From assembly GCA_005879785.1 (NCBI GenBank), contig VBJV01000022.1:65749-100440 (forward strand): DNA of 34,692 nucleotides, read 5' to 3'. The first letter of the stretch is position 1. Every line of letters starts with the position of its first letter. Position numbers and translations under genes: made by a program. This document shows, in pieces, positions 1 through 8,310 of this stretch. Source of the DNA: Chloroflexota bacterium. GTDB lineage: Bacteria; Chloroflexota; Dormibacteria; Aeolococcales; Aeolococcaceae. The notes beneath the pieces were generated by a model. The model had not been told where the DNA came from. It did not search any database and worked only from the letters and a program-made list of their open reading frames with translations.

Positions 1-353
1 GGCTTGTCCGGTGTGGAATGCTCGTCGCACAGGCGGCGCGCCAGCGCTGCCGCGGCGACGTTGAGCCGCGTGGTGTGCTCGGCCTGGCCCCATTCCGTGA
101 GGCGCAGTCGCGTCGCCTGGAATGTGCAGGTCTCAACGGCATCGCAGCCCACCTCGAGGAACGATCGGTGCACGCGCTCGACGACGTCGGGGGCATTGAG
201 GACGAGGCCGTCCATCCAGCCCTCGAGCGCCGCGCCGCCGTACTGTTCGAGTGCGGGGTGCTGGGCATGCAGGCTGGTGCCCATGGCGCCGTCGACCACG
301 AGCACGCGGCGCTGCAGTGCCTCGAGAAATGGCGACTGCACCTGGACTGCCAT
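1..353 (-). CDS. metH: Methionine synthase (MetH), N-terminal part, cut by window edge
   Basis: The minus strand from an ATG at 353 reads openly to the window edge, giving 117 residues. The protein begins with a helix and then LVVDGAMGTSLHAQ, the conserved start of the homocysteine S-methyltransferase (Pfam S-methyl_trans) barrel. It continues with YGG, then LNAPDVVERVHRSFLEVGCD and ETCTFQATRLRL, which match the second and third conserved blocks of the B12-dependent MetH N-terminus. The zinc-binding cysteines of this domain would lie beyond the edge. The product transfers a methyl group from methyl-cobalamin to homocysteine in the cytoplasm. A stand-alone betaine- or SAM-homocysteine methyltransferase cannot be excluded from this fragment. 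A TACCGT box ends 6 nt before the ATG with no Shine-Dalgarno, suggesting a leaderless message. The gene is divergent from infA. Confidence 0.85.
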   Translation of the reverse strand, partial: MAVQVQSPFLEALQRRVLVVDGAMGTSLHAQHPALEQYGGAALEGWMDGLVLNAPDVVERVHRSFLEVGCDAVETCTFQATRLRLTEWGQAEHTTRLNVAAAALARRLCDEHSTPDK

Positions 354-359
354 GGCTAG

Positions 360-365
360 ACGGTA
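360..365 (-). promoter_or_regulatory. Putative -10 box of metH (leaderless type)
   Basis: On the minus strand TACCGT is followed by 6 nt (CTAGCC) and then the metH ATG. Transcription would start at or next to the start codon, and no purine-rich ribosome site is present. No convincing -35 is seen. The call rests on position and on the same arrangement at other operon heads in this window. Confidence 0.4.
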
Positions 366-391
366 TCAGGAGTTGGCTGACCGGGCCGTGA

Positions 392-397
392 TACTCT
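392..397 (+). promoter_or_regulatory. Possible -10 box for infA
   Basis: TACTCT lies in the metH/infA divergent gap, with TTGGCT at 373-378 upstream at a short spacing (13 nt). It would place a transcript start near 404, ahead of all candidate infA starts. Weak evidence from sequence resemblance only. Confidence 0.25.
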
Positions 398-499
398 CGG
401 CCGGCGCATTTACCAAGTCGCAGCAGGAGCAATCGTTTGGCACGACGTCCACCCCGTCCAGGCGGCACGCGCCGTCGCGGTCCGGCGCGCCGGCGCGAC

Positions 500-745
500 G
501 TGAGCGCCGAGGACGGCGCGGTCGCCTCCGTAAAGGAGGAGACGATCGAGATGGACGCGACGGTCCTGGAGCCGCTGCCCAACGCCATGTTCAAGGTGCA
601 GTTGCAGACGGGCCAGGAGGTGCTCGCGTACACGTCCGGCAAGATGCGCAAGTTCTACATCCGTATCCTCATCGGCGATCGGGTGCGGGTCGAGCTCTCG
701 CCGTACGACCTGACGCGCGGGCGCATCACGTTCCGTTACAAGTAG
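500..745 (+). CDS. infA: Translation initiation factor IF-1
   Basis: The C-terminal 70 residues are an almost canonical IF-1 OB-fold: [20 protein letters not shown], then [16 protein letters not shown] and [20 protein letters not shown]-1 binds the A site of the 30S subunit with IF-2 and IF-3 during initiation. The start is uncertain. Homology begins at KEETIEM, so the ATG at 551 would lose conserved residues, although AAGGAGGA at 533-540 sits before it. GTG at 500 gives 81 residues with a ten-residue leader and is used here. A TTG at 437 would add a further Arg/Pro-rich extension of 21 residues. A small membrane protein follows 15 nt downstream. Confidence 0.92.
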   Translation: MSAEDGAVASVKEETIEMDATVLEPLPNAMFKVQLQTGQEVLAYTSGKMRKFYIRILIGDRVRVELSPYDLTRGRITFRYK

Positions 746-760
746 GCGCGGGGCGAGCCG

Positions 761-1213
761 ATGGTGGTCGGCTATGTCATCGCCGGCCTGGTGCTCCTGG
801 CAATCCTGGTCGCGGCGTATCGCGCGCTCGGACGCCCCAGCGCGCCCGTCAGCGATCCGCATGCGCTGTTGCGCGCTGTCGCGGACACCGCGGAGTCGGC
901 GACGGCGGCGACGCAGGAACCCGCCGCAGGTGCGCGCTCAGAACAGCGCCGCCTCGAAGGTTGCGCACAGGCGCTGGACCGGCTGACGCCAGGCGACCTC
1001 GACGCTTCCGGTGCACGTGCACATGAGCTTCTCGCGCAGGGAGTCAACGAGCTGCTCTGGGCAGCGCGCCTGCTGGAGCGCAGCGGCCTCGCCAGCGAAG
1101 GATTGCGCCGAGCGCACGCAGAGCTGACAACCTCGGGCACGCGGTGCCTCGCGCAGGCGCGCGCGCTCCTCGCCGGCTCAGGCGCCGCGAAAGAAGGTCA
1201 CGGTGCGCGCTAG
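761..1213 (+). CDS. Small membrane-anchored protein of unknown function
   Basis: A 150-residue protein that I do not recognise. Residues 3-20 (GYVIAGLVLLAILVAAYRAL region) form one clear transmembrane segment. A short linker follows, and the rest is Ala/Leu/Arg-rich and probably helical, with no catalytic motif. With such an N-terminal anchor the body is probably cytoplasmic. It starts 15 nt after infA in the same direction, so co-transcription is likely. Its last 36 nt overlap the convergent 3' end of the sugar epimerase gene, whose stop is at 1178-1180. Codon usage resembles the neighbours. Confidence 0.6.
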   Translation: MVVGYVIAGLVLLAILVAAYRALGRPSAPVSDPHALLRAVADTAESATAATQEPAAGARSEQRRLEGCAQALDRLTPGDLDASGARAHELLAQGVNELLWAARLLERSGLASEGLRRAHAELTTSGTRCLAQARALLAGSGAAKEGHGAR

Positions 1214-2040
1214 GCCTTCGTCGAGCCCGACGGCGGGCGCCCAGCCGAGCTCGCCGGCGGCACGCTGCACGTCCACGCACGAGCGCCGCTGCTCACCCGG
1301 CTTGGCCTCGCCATGGTGTGCCACGGCGTCCACCCCGATGACGGCGCGTAGTCGCTCGAAGAGCTGGTTCACGTCCGTCTCGGCGCCTGTGCCGATGTTG
1401 TACGCACCGGCCGGTGCGTCGATCGCGCAGAGATTGGCGCGCACCACGTCGTCGACGTACACGTAGTCGCGCGTCTGCAGTCCGTCACCGTTGATGACAG
1501 CAGTCTCGCCGGTCAGCAGCCGTGTGGCGAGAATGGCAACGACGCCGGCCTCTCCATGCGGGTCCTGCCTCGCGCCGTACACATTCGCGTACCGCAAGGA
1601 GACCGATTCGAGACCCTGCACGCGCTGGAAGGTCGCCGCATAGAGCTCGGCGCACAGCTTCGAGGCGCCGTACGGGGACTCCGGCCGGCAGGGCGCATCC
1701 TCCGGGGTCGGGATGGTGTCCGTTTCGCCGTACACCGCTCCGCCGCTGGAAGCGAAGACGACGCGCTGCACCGCGGCTGCGGCGCACGCTCGCAGCACGT
1801 TGACCGTGCCCAGGACGTTGGTCTGCGCGTCACCCAGCGGATCGCGGACCGAGCTGCGCACGTCGATCTGCGCCGCCTGATGGAACACCACCTCGGGCCG
1901 GGTTGCTGCGATGGCGTCGACGAGCGCGGGTGTGGTGACATCGAGCTCGAGCAACGTCGCGCGGCGTGACCCGCGTTCAGCAGCGCGTCGACGAGGTGCG
2001 AGCCGATGAAGCCGGCGCCGCCGGTGACCAGCGCCCTCAC
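1178..2040 (-). CDS. NAD-dependent sugar epimerase (UDP-glucose 4-epimerase-like), frame broken by a missing stretch
   Basis: An extended SDR most like actinobacterial UDP-glucose 4-epimerases. From a GTG at 2040 the first frame reads VRALVTGGAGFIGSHLVDAL, the classic GxxGxxG NAD fold, and ends at LLNAGH. From about 1970 the protein continues in another frame as ATLLELDVTTPALVDAI, then VFHQAAQIDVRSSVRDP, SSGGAVYGE, SPYGASKLCAE (catalytic YxxxK), RYANVYGARQDPHGEAGVVA and RDYVYVDDVV, to a TGA at 1178. Relatives have about 20-26 residues between GH and this strand, carrying beta-2 and its acidic ribose-binding residue. Those are absent and the frame shifts, so roughly 60-80 nt appear to be missing. 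The GTG overlaps the flippase stop (GTGA), indicating coupling. As written it cannot encode a working enzyme; sequence loss is likelier than gene decay. Confidence 0.75.
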
Positions 2041-3089
2041 GCTTCGACAAGCGGGGGTCGCGGTTTCGGCGCGTGGACGTGGGTGAGCAGGAAGACGACG
2101 AAGCCGAGGACGACCAGGCTGCCGTAGCTGATGCTGCGATCCAGGATGGCGATCGACAGCGCAGCCTCCTTGCTGATGCCGCCCACCGCGACGAGCACGG
2201 TGACCATCCCGAACTCGACCAGGCCGAGGCCGCCGGGCAGGAAGGGCACGGTGGTGAGCAGCGCCGCCGCCAGCGCAACGAGCAGGAACTGCGACGGTCC
2301 CAGCAAGTTGCCGTCCCCGAGCGCGAAGACAACGAAGGCGAGGCGGGCGGCCTCCATTCCCCACACGGTCCCGGTGAGCGCGATCAGCGTGGGAAAGCGG
2401 CCGAGTGAATGGACGGTTCCCACCCTGAAGCTCTCGTAACGGTGGAACACCGCTTCCGGCAGCAGGCGGAGCAGGCGCTGGCCGCGGCCCGCTCGCATGG
2501 TGAGGACGACGCCGACGCCGGCGCAGCACACCAGGGTCCCGGCGACGACGTACGGAATCAGCACACCCGGCGCCTTGCGATGGAAGACCACCGCGCCTGC
2601 CGCCAGCAGCAGCGCCATCAGCACGCACAGGTCGACGAGGCGCTCGGCGATGATCGTGCCCAGCGCCTTGCTCGCCGAGATGTGGCGCTTGGCCCGGGCC
2701 AGGTACGCGCGATAGACGTCGCCCATCTTGGCGGGCACGACACAGTTGACGAAGAACGATGTCACGATGATGCCGATCAGTCCTGGCCAGGGCTGGCTCT
2801 CGCCCGCGTTGCGCAGCAGCAGCCGCCAGCGGATCGCGCGCACCACGAAGCTCGAGTAGAAGACGATCAGCGCCGCCAGGTAGAGCAGCGCGTTGGCGTG
2901 ACGGATCTTGTTCCACGCGTCGCCCCAGTTGATGGGTGCGCGGGTGACGGCAACCGCGACGATGATCGCCGCCACCAGCAGCGAAGCGACCGTGCGCGGC
3001 GTGAAGAGACGTGCTGAGAGCGACGGTGGGACACCCGGGCGCACCGGCTCGACCGTGGCGAGCGTGCTGGTCACGGCTCGCTCCGCCAC
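2037..3089 (-). CDS. LPG-synthase-TM / UPF0104 family integral membrane protein (putative lipid flippase)
   Basis: A 350-residue polytopic membrane protein of the lysylphosphatidylglycerol-synthase transmembrane family (PF03706-like), the flippase half of MprF also found as stand-alone proteins beside glycosyl and sugar-nucleotide genes. About eight hydrophobic segments are visible, starting near residue 35. Family hallmarks are RAIRWRLLL after the second segment, the FFVNCVVPAKMGDVYRAYL block, the AERLVDL helix and, near the C-terminus, PFLPGGLGLVEFGM. The likely role is moving a lipid or lipid-linked sugar across the membrane; the substrate is unknown. The GTG start at 3089 fits the soluble N-terminus. 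It overlaps the epimerase start by 4 nt, suggesting a shared envelope-glycan job. Confidence 0.85.
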   Translation of the reverse strand: MAERAVTSTLATVEPVRPGVPPSLSARLFTPRTVASLLVAAIIVAVAVTRAPINWGDAWNKIRHANALLYLAALIVFYSSFVVRAIRWRLLLRNAGESQPWPGLIGIIVTSFFVNCVVPAKMGDVYRAYLARAKRHISASKALGTIIAERLVDLCVLMALLLAAGAVVFHRKAPGVLIPYVVAGTLVCCAGVGVVLTMRAGRGQRLLRLLPEAVFHRYESFRVGTVHSLGRFPTLIALTGTVWGMEAARLAFVVFALGDGNLLGPSQFLLVALAAALLTTVPFLPGGLGLVEFGMVTVLVAVGGISKEAALSIAILDRSISYGSLVVLGFVVFLLTHVHAPKPRPPLVEA

Positions 3090-3127
3090 GTCGTGCGCAC
3101 GCGGCCCCTTCCGATCATGGCCTGCAT

Positions 3128-3578
3128 TCAGCGTGGGCGGCGCATGCGCGAGAGCAGCGCGCGCCGCTGCGATTCCGCCGGACCTCCCGCTGCGTGCATC
3201 TCACGCTCGGCCAGAATGCGAGCCAGCTGTTCCAGGTGACCCGATCGTACGCATCTCGTCCGATCCGGGCTCGACGATCGGCCAGACCCCACCGTGCCGT
3301 CCGAGCACGACATCGGGCGAGATCGAGGCGCGCAGCACCTCGCCGTCCATGAAGTGGAACGCGGCGCGGTCCCAGGCAGCCACGACCTCTGCGGGCGGCG
3401 CGGGGACCGAGTCGCCGACGATGATCTGACGGATCGCGGTCATCGGGAAGAGGGCGCGCTCGGTGTTCGGGTCGACGGAGCGGAACTCGGCTTCCAGGAC
3501 GGCGTGGTCGAACGTGATCTCGGGCGTGTCCGCATGCAGGACCTCGCCGTCAACGAAGCTGATCACCACGGCCGGCAT
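3128..3578 (-). CDS. Small protein with duplicated DGEVL motif, apparently frameshifted near its end
   Basis: From an ATG at 3578 the frame gives a 125-residue protein with two related blocks: ISFVDGEVLHADTPEITF near residue 6 and FHFMDGEVLRASISPDVVL near residue 74. FxDGEVLxA is repeated, suggesting two copies of a small beta domain. I do not recognise a function. After EMRTI (about 3240) the frame runs into low-quality sequence and stops at 3201. Another frame there reads GHLEQLARILAEREMHAAGG and ends at a TGA at 3128-3130, a convincing helical tail. One extra G in the GGG near 3240, or a loss of 3n+2 nt, would explain this. The flippase start follows 38 nt downstream. TAGATT lies 9 nt before the ATG. 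Confidence 0.6.
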
Positions 3579-3587
3579 AGCCCCGCC

Positions 3588-3593
3588 AATCTA
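3588..3593 (-). promoter_or_regulatory. Putative -10 box of the 3578-1178 operon
   Basis: TAGATT on the minus strand is followed by 9 nt and the ATG at 3578. No Shine-Dalgarno lies between, so the message would be leaderless or nearly so. No -35 match was found. Confidence 0.35.
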
Positions 3594-3661
3594 CGACACC
3601 CGCGCCACCTTCCCACGCCGCCCGGCTCGGTATGCGAACCGCGCCAGGAAACACCGAGAAG

Positions 3662-3679
3662 TGTCACAGCCCGGTGACA
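3662..3679. promoter_or_regulatory. Dyad TGTCAC-N6-GTGACA, possible operator
   Basis: A perfect 6+6 dyad with a 6-nt spacer lies in the divergent gap between the small DGEVL protein (-) and the membrane protein at 3731 (+). The half-site length and N6 spacing resemble the general format of Crp/Fnr-family sites, but the half-sites are not those of CRP. It lies 22 nt upstream of a possible -10 box (TAGCAT, 3701-3706). No regulator is assigned. Confidence 0.3.
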
Positions 3680-3730
3680 GAGGCTGCAGCGGGCCGCGGG
3701 TAGCATGACCTGCGGGGAGTTGGTCAAACG

Positions 3731-4417
3731 ATGAGCACACGCTCGACTCGACGCGGGCGCGGCGGGGCGCGCTGGCCGAGCAGCGAAACATGCCGTCGCT
3801 ACGCGCCGGTGCTGTTCGCGGGCTTCGGCGCTGCGCTCGCGCTCGCGTTGCATGTGGTCACCGCCGAGGCAGCCGGGAGCGCCAGCGTCGCTGGGCAGGC
3901 CGCCGCCGGCGGGCCCTGGGCCGGCGTGTTGACGGCTGCGCCGGCCACGACCCCTGAACACTCGCGCCGAAGCGACCGTCGCCTGCGCCGGGACGATCGG
4001 AACCGCGGACGGCATCACATGGCGGGCACCGCACGAAGCACCACTCGCGCACGAACCGGGACGGCGCGAAGCCAGCCACTGCGCGGCGAACGCGCACCCG
4101 CGGCCCCGGCAGAGTCCACTGTGGTGAGTGGCGTCGAAGCCGCACGATCGAGCGCTCTCGTGCCCGTGACGCCGCCGGCGCAGCCGGCGGCAGCGCAGCC
4201 GGTGGCAGCGGAGCCGGCCGGGCCGCTGCCGACCCCGCCCGCCGAGATCCCACCCGTGATCGCGCCGCCGTTGCTCACCCTTCCGTCGGCTCCACGTCAG
4301 CAACTCTTCAGCCCGTCGTGGCCCGGTGTGCCGTTCAACGTGGCCAGCCTGGCTGCCCTGGTGCTCGCCGCCGCCGTCGCCGCCAGCGCGCTCGTGCTCG
4401 CGCGCCGGCGCACCTGA
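3731..4417 (+). CDS. Pro/Ala-rich bitopic membrane protein of unknown function
   Basis: A 228-residue protein that I do not recognise. A basic N-terminus is followed by a hydrophobic segment near residues 25-47 (VLFAGFGAALALALHVVTAEA), which can act as signal anchor or signal peptide. A long low-complexity stretch rich in Ala, Pro, Arg and Thr covers about residues 48-195. A C-terminal transmembrane segment (NVASLAALVLAAAVAASALVL) ends in ARRRT. This looks like a surface stalk or linker held by a C-terminal anchor. GGGGAG at 3713-3718 precedes the ATG by 12 nt. The diguanylate cyclase begins 10 nt after its stop, so the two are probably co-expressed. Confidence 0.6.
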   Translation: MSTRSTRRGRGGARWPSSETCRRYAPVLFAGFGAALALALHVVTAEAAGSASVAGQAAAGGPWAGVLTAAPATTPEHSRRSDRRLRRDDRNRGRHHMAGTARSTTRARTGTARSQPLRGERAPAAPAESTVVSGVEAARSSALVPVTPPAQPAAAQPVAAEPAGPLPTPPAEIPPVIAPPLLTLPSAPRQQLFSPSWPGVPFNVASLAALVLAAAVAASALVLARRRT

Positions 4418-4427
4418 GCGAGCGCCG

Positions 4428-6539
4428 GTGCAACTCATTCGTCAGACGTTGGCGGCCTGGCGGCGAACGCGTTTCTCGGTCAAGTTCACCTCCGTCATCG
4501 TGGTTGCCTGCCTGCTCATCTCGCTGGTGCCTCTGTGGATCGCGCAGCTCAACACCAATGACGAGGCGAAGGACCGGGCGGCCGACAAGGTGGGGGTCGC
4601 AGGCAACCTGATCGCCGGGCAGCTCAGCTCGCTCAGCTCGTTCATCCAGGGCGTCGCACGACAGATCGACGCCAGCCGTGACCTGCCCAACCCCGAACTG
4701 GTGCGGGCAACGCTCGCGCAGGACGCCGCCGTCAATCCGTTCGGCGACGTGCTTGGCGTCATCGATCCCGATGGTCGCGTCGTGTCGGTACAGGGGACGC
4801 TCACCCTGACCCGCGCAGATCCGATCATCAGTGTGCTGACCGCCGCCGTTCCCAAGGGCGCGCACGTCGCGCCGGCCACCGACGGCCAGCCGTGGCTCGT
4901 CGAGGACGCGGCAGTGCCGAACAGCACAGCCACCGCCTTCGTGGGGCGTCCGCTGAGCGCCCAGCTCGCCACCGCCATCGGCAGCAACCTGGCCACCGCG
5001 GCGGATCCGGCCGACTTCACCGTCATCGGCACCGACGAGCGCTTCGCCATCGACGGCCGCATCGCGGGGCTCACCGTGAGCATGGGCGACAAGCCGTTCG
5101 CGCAGCTGGCCAGCGTGCTGTCCGGCAGGTCCGCTTCGGTGGTCACGGTGGGGACACGTGACTTCGCAGTGGCGACGGCGCAGCTCGGCCCGGCGTTCCG
5201 ACTGGTGGTCACCACACCTGTGGACGTCGTGGCCACGCCGCTGCAGCCGCTCATCCTGCTGATCGCACTCATCGTCGCGCTGGTGGCAGTCATCGTGGTG
5301 ATGGTGCAGTTCAGCCTGCAGCGTCCACTGCGCCGGCTCGACCGCGCTGTGGCGGGTCTGGGCAAGAACGAGTTCGACGTCCCGGTGCCGACAGGTCCCG
5401 ACAATGAGCTGGGCCGGCTTGGCGAGACCTTCGAGAAGATGCGCCGTGAGCTGCAGACGCAGATGAAAGCGACGCGAACGCGCGCAGCGATCGCGACCGC
5501 GTTGAGCACCTCGCGTCCGCTCGAGGAAACGCTCTCCGAGGTCTGCACGGAGCTGCGCACGTCAACCGGCGTGGACGCGGTCATGATCCTGGTGAACGAA
5601 TCGGAGATGAACGACCCGTTCGCCATCTTCGAGGGCGTGCGCGACGTCGACGTCGACGCGCTGTTGAAGGGCACCGGACCGATCGGCGAGGGCTACCGTC
5701 AGAGCATGATGGGAGCGCTCATGCTCGGCGCTGCGCCCGCGAGCCTGGAGGCCCACCTGGGGATGCGCGATTTCTGTGTCGCGCCGCTACGCCTTGCGGA
5801 GCACCTGCATGGTGTGCTCGCCGTGGCTCGCAGTGAATCGGAAATGGACGAGACCGACGCCGACCTCGTCGTCGGCACGGCGGAACAGCTTGCGCTGGCG
5901 TTGGAGCGATCCCGTTTCCTCGCGTCGGTGAAGCGGCAGGCCAGCATGGACGACCTCACCGGTCTGTACAACCATCGCTTCCTGGTCGACTACCTCGGCC
6001 AGCAGGTCGCGCTCGCAGAGCGTCTGAACACGTCCCTGGCGATACTGATGATCGACATCGACCACTTCAAGGTCCTCAACGACAGCCTGGGACACCAGGC
6101 AGGCGACGTCGCGCTCGCCGCTTTCGCGCAGACGCTCGTGAGCAGCGTGCGCCGGTCGGATCTCGCCGCCCGCTACGGTGGTGAGGAGTTCGCGGTGGTG
6201 ATGGCCAACACGTCGGCCGAGGAAGCGCGACTGGTGGCGGAGAAGATCCGGCTGGCCCTGGCCGACAGCATTATCGAGCTCGAACCCGGAGCGCCCCTGA
6301 CGCTGACCGTGAGCGTCGGTGGCGCCGCGTTCCCCGAGGACACAGAGAGCGCACGTGAGCTGCTCACGCTGGCCGACGAAGCCCTGTACCGCGCCAAGCG
6401 CACGGGGCGCGACCGCACCTGCATGGCGGGTGACGTGCGTGCGAGGATCAAGCCCAAGGTGGCCAGGATGCGTGATGCCGGCGTGATCGATGTGGAGTCC
6501 AATGTCGGTGCCGGCGGGCGCCATCGACCTGCGCAGTGA
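4428..6539 (+). CDS. Membrane diguanylate cyclase: extracytoplasmic sensor, HAMP, GAF, GGDEF
   Basis: A 703-residue signalling enzyme predicted to make cyclic di-GMP from two GTP. From GTG 4428: transmembrane segment at about 17-38; extracytoplasmic sensor at about 40-270, probably Cache-like by layout; second transmembrane segment at 272-295; HAMP at about 296-350 ([27 protein letters not shown]); GAF-like domain at about 355-500; GGDEF from about 505 ([13 protein letters not shown]). The active motif GGEEF is at 584-588 and is intact. An RxxD inhibitory site (RRSD) lies five residues before it, so product feedback is expected. No EAL or HD-GYP domain is attached. The final coding bases overlap the threonine aldolase start. 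An upstream in-frame ATG at 4326 lies inside the preceding gene and is less likely. Confidence 0.9.
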   Translation: MQLIRQTLAAWRRTRFSVKFTSVIVVACLLISLVPLWIAQLNTNDEAKDRAADKVGVAGNLIAGQLSSLSSFIQGVARQIDASRDLPNPELVRATLAQDAAVNPFGDVLGVIDPDGRVVSVQGTLTLTRADPIISVLTAAVPKGAHVAPATDGQPWLVEDAAVPNSTATAFVGRPLSAQLATAIGSNLATAADPADFTVIGTDERFAIDGRIAGLTVSMGDKPFAQLASVLSGRSASVVTVGTRDFAVATAQLGPAFRLVVTTPVDVVATPLQPLILLIALIVALVAVIVVMVQFSLQRPLRRLDRAVAGLGKNEFDVPVPTGPDNELGRLGETFEKMRRELQTQMKATRTRAAIATALSTSRPLEETLSEVCTELRTSTGVDAVMILVNESEMNDPFAIFEGVRDVDVDALLKGTGPIGEGYRQSMMGALMLGAAPASLEAHLGMRDFCVAPLRLAEHLHGVLAVARSESEMDETDADLVVGTAEQLALALERSRFLASVKRQASMDDLTGLYNHRFLVDYLGQQVALAERLNTSLAILMIDIDHFKVLNDSLGHQAGDVALAAFAQTLVSSVRRSDLAARYGGEEFAVVMANTSAEEARLVAEKIRLALADSIIELEPGAPLTLTVSVGGAAFPEDTESARELLTLADEALYRAKRTGRDRTCMAGDVRARIKPKVARMRDAGVIDVESNVGAGGRHRPAQ

Positions 6540-7539
6540 CACGCTGACCGTCCCCGACGCGGGAATGCGCGCGGCAATCGCCGCCGCTGAGGTCGGGGAT
6601 GACGTGTGGGGTGAGGACCCCACGGTGCGCCGGCTCGAGGAGGGAGTCGCCGCACTGCTGGACAAGCAGGCGGCGGTGTTCGTGCCCAGCGGCACGATGG
6701 CGAACCTCGCCGCGGTCGCCGCGCAGACCCGCCCCGGCGACGAGGTCATCGCCGATGCGCAGGCACATGTCGCGCTGCACGAGGCGGGTGGCTCAGCCGC
6801 GGTTGCCGGTGTCCAGCTTCGCCTGCTCGACGGGTTCGAAGGCACCCCCGACGCCGCGATGGTCCGCGATGCGGTGCGCGATCAGGACATCCACAATCCG
6901 ACCTCGAAGCTTCTGTGCCTGGAGAACACCCACAACCGTCGCGGCGGCTGCGCGATAGCCTTGCAACGGATCACGGCCGCTGCCGGCGCGGCGCACGCGG
7001 AGGGCCTGCGCGTCCACTGCGACGGGGCACGGCTGTTCAACGCCGCTGTGGCGCTGGATTGCGCCGCCGCGGCGCTGGTCGGCCACTGCGACACCGTGTC
7101 CGTGTGCTTGAGCAAGGGGCTGGGGGCTCCGGTCGGCTCGGTGGTCGCCGGCGATGACGCCGTCATCGCCGAGGTGCGGCGCTGGCGCAAGCGCCTCGGC
7201 GGCGGCATGCGGCAGGCCGGTGTGCTGGCGGCGGCGGGACTCTACGCACTCGACAACAACGTGGCTCGGCTCGCGGACGACCATGCCAACGCACGCGTCA
7301 TCGCCTCCGCATTGCGCGGCGTTGGCGGCGCGACGCTGCTCGAGCCGACCATCCCCACCAACAGCGTCATGCTGCGCACGGCCGCGCCGGCCGATGTGGT
7401 GGTGCGTGAGGCTGCCGCCCGAGGAGTTGCACTAGCGGTCATGGGGCCTGACCTGGTCCGCGGCATGACCCACCTCGGTGTCACCGACACCGATGCGCGC
7501 CGTGCGGCCGAGGTGCTGAGCGAGGTGCTCGCCGGGTAA
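6502..7539 (+). CDS. ltaE: Low-specificity L-threonine aldolase
   Basis: A PLP enzyme of the beta-eliminating lyase fold that cleaves L-threonine or allo-threonine to glycine and acetaldehyde. The N-terminus [17 protein letters not shown], the [17 protein letters not shown] block, [12 protein letters not shown], the ENTHNRRGG loop and [11 protein letters not shown] are family landmarks. The PLP-binding lysine is K205 in [13 protein letters not shown]. The length of 345 residues is normal. ATG 6502 has GGAG 5 nt upstream; an in-frame ATG at 6490 would add four residues. Either start lies inside the end of the diguanylate cyclase gene, so expression is probably coupled, although the functions look unrelated. 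A strong terminator follows 3 nt after the stop. Confidence 0.9.
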   Translation: MSVPAGAIDLRSDTLTVPDAGMRAAIAAAEVGDDVWGEDPTVRRLEEGVAALLDKQAAVFVPSGTMANLAAVAAQTRPGDEVIADAQAHVALHEAGGSAAVAGVQLRLLDGFEGTPDAAMVRDAVRDQDIHNPTSKLLCLENTHNRRGGCAIALQRITAAAGAAHAEGLRVHCDGARLFNAAVALDCAAAALVGHCDTVSVCLSKGLGAPVGSVVAGDDAVIAEVRRWRKRLGGGMRQAGVLAAAGLYALDNNVARLADDHANARVIASALRGVGGATLLEPTIPTNSVMLRTAAPADVVVREAAARGVALAVMGPDLVRGMTHLGVTDTDARRAAEVLSEVLAG

Positions 7540-7542
7540 GCG

Positions 7543-7572
7543 AAGGCCCCCGACGAAACCGTCGGGGGCCTT
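7543..7572. terminator. Bidirectional terminator between ltaE and the AKR-repeat gene
   Basis: A perfect 13-bp stem (AAGGCCCCCGACG with its complement) closes on an AAAC loop. The A/T bases at the outer ends give AA...TT flanks on both strands. It sits between two convergent genes and starts 3 nt after the ltaE stop, so it can serve both directions. Confidence 0.85.
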
Positions 7573-7601
7573 GCGACGAGTTGTTGGGGTTGAGTGTGAG
7601 G

Positions 7602-8300
7602 TCAGCTCGCCGGCGGGGCTGCTGCCGCTGCTGCCGCAGCCGGAGCTGCTGCCGCCTTGCGACGGCCACCACGCCGTGCCGCCGGCTTGCGTGCCGCGGC
7701 CGCCTTGGGGGCGCGCTTTGCGGTGGCGCGCTTCGCAGTGGTGCGCTTTGCGGTGGTCCGCTTCGCCGTGGCGCGCTTCGCCGTGGCGCGCTTCGCACCG
7801 ACCCGACGCTTCGCCGTGGTGGCGCGCTTGGCTGTGGCGCGCTTCGCGGTCTTGCGCTTCGCGGTGGTGCGCTTGGCGCCGGCGCGACGCTTCGCAGTGC
7901 GCTTTGCCGTGGTGCGCTTGGCGCCCCGCCGTGCCCGGCGCACAGTGGTCTTCGCTGCAGTCCGGCGGCGGGTGCCACGGCGCGCAGTGGTGCGCTTCGC
8001 GGTCCGCTTCGCCGTCGCCCGCTTTGCGGTCTTGCGCTTGGCAGTGCGCTTGCCGCGGACGGCGGAACCGGCGCGCCGCGCAGCCCCGCGCAGCCCTGCC
8101 TCGAGTCTGGCAACTGTTTTCTCGAGCCCTGCGAGTCTCTTCTCGAGCTCGCTGACGGGCAGTGCCTTCACCAGGCTCTGCACCGCCTTCATGAGGTCGC
8201 CACCAGCGGGTGCGCGGCGACGCGCGGTCGTCCTGACGCGCCTCACGGTGCGTTTGACGGCCGTTGGCACGCCGCCTCTCCTACGTCTGGTTCTGGCCAT
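7602..8300 (-). CDS. Histone-H1-like AKR-repeat nucleoid protein with coiled-coil head
   Basis: A 232-residue, extremely basic protein. Residues 1-33 are Arg-rich. Residues 35-72 (LMKAVQSLVKALPVSELEKR, then LAGLEKTVARLEAGL) look like a leucine-heptad coiled coil. Residues 84-197 hold 18 copies of AKR, mostly as TAKRA/TAKRT five-residue steps. The tail is an Ala-rich block with Pro. There is no HU domain. The plan of a small helical head plus a Lys/Ala repeat tail recalls PhaF, AlgP and H1-like bacterial proteins that bind DNA through disordered tails. DNA compaction is the likely role; polyhydroxyalkanoate granule binding is an alternative. A strong AAGGAGG site precedes the ATG, and a sigma-70-like promoter and structured leader lie upstream. 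Confidence 0.8.
   Translation of the reverse strand: MARTRRRRGGVPTAVKRTVRRVRTTARRRAPAGGDLMKAVQSLVKALPVSELEKRLAGLEKTVARLEAGLRGAARRAGSAVRGKRTAKRKTAKRATAKRTAKRTTARRGTRRRTAAKTTVRRARRGAKRTTAKRTAKRRAGAKRTTAKRKTAKRATAKRATTAKRRVGAKRATAKRATAKRTTAKRTTAKRATAKRAPKAAAARKPAARRGGRRKAAAAPAAAAAAAAPPAS
7710..8051 (-). repeat. Degenerate 15-nt tandem repeats coding the AKR array
   Basis: The coding strand repeats short units for T/A-A-K-R-A/T with mainly 15-nt spacing and occasional 12-nt or longer interruptions (for example a TTARRGTRRRT break). Units differ at third positions, so the array is old or selected at protein level. It is coding sequence, not CRISPR: there are no unique spacers of constant length. 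Confidence 0.75.
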
Positions 8301-8310
8301 ATTGGATGGG

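Noticed and set aside
7710-8051. Repeat array considered as CRISPR
   Set aside because: Units are 12-15 nt, abutting and coding, with no unique spacers and no cas genes.
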